From Bacteroidales bacterium (lineage in GTDB: Bacteria; Bacteroidota; Bacteroidia; Bacteroidales; UBA932): a DNA stretch of 58,037 nucleotides. The stretch spans positions 77,979 to 136,015 of the forward strand of contig JAQXOE010000006.1 of assembly GCA_029098505.1 (NCBI GenBank), given 5' to 3'. Position 1 is the first letter of the stretch. Every line of letters begins with the position of its first letter. The notes beneath the pieces were generated by a model that was not told the origin of the DNA, ran no database searches, and was given only the letters and a program-made list of their open reading frames with translations. The translations under genes were made by a program, and so were the position numbers. Below are positions 57,928-58,037 of the stretch, one piece after another.

Positions 57928-58037
<110 letters not shown>

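Overview
The window is chromosomal DNA from a member of the Bacteroidales (phylum Bacteroidota) of roughly balanced base composition. The evidence is a SusC/SusD pair, many lipoproteins with Bacteroidota-style lipoboxes, DUF3822, DUF4290 and FISUMP families, very few Shine-Dalgarno sequences, about a dozen TAnnTTTG promoter elements just upstream of starts, and a Bacteroidales-like 16S rRNA 3' end. I see no phage, insertion sequence or CRISPR array. Genus cannot be fixed from what is here.

Layout: 1-4274 holds the end of a CoA-transferase gene and a reverse block (membrane-anchored protein, DUF3822, rsmD, cstA). 4391-10378 is a forward run (nrnA, two FKBP-type lipoproteins, a MATE exporter, a cytidylate kinase-like protein, a serine hydrolase). 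It meets reverse ackA, followed by a short ComEC-like protein, a lipoprotein ApbE and a FISUMP lipoprotein. 14902-18007 is a reverse three-gene cassette: HPr-kinase-like protein, S26 peptidase and ABC exporter. 18105-26645 is housekeeping (DUF4290-ftsK-lolA-like, DJ-1, manA, S4 protein, alr, YugP-like protease and small proteins). 26734-28794 carries rng, a 29-residue ribosomal-type protein and HU. 29050-34061 is lon-ung-coaD-thioredoxin-like protein. 34062-37636 is rluD-like and PASTA genes divergent from lnt. 37640-40327 is a sodium symporter with a dipeptide-epimerase-like enzyme. 40346-40777 is a structured intergenic region, then pnp and rpsO.

The most interesting block is 44365-51639: six genes that look like a hydrogenase-4/group 4 [NiFe] hydrogenase. 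The large subunit has lost all four nickel-iron cysteines, and the small subunit has lost three of four proximal-cluster cysteines. This fits an energy-converting-hydrogenase-related (Ehr) complex: a complex I-like ion pump module with no hydrogenase centre and no known reaction. A perfect 2 x 21-bp tandem repeat sits in its upstream region. A SusC/SusD pair and a periplasmic-type PPP phosphatase follow.

The right end carries, on the reverse strand, the 16S rRNA 3' end, tRNA-Ile(GAT) and tRNA-Ala(TGC), then a strong terminator and a protein gene instead of 23S rRNA, so this rRNA locus appears unlinked. Other points of note are a 55-residue open frame with repeated Ala-Trp units beside a 77-nt hairpin, and terminators built across stop codons.
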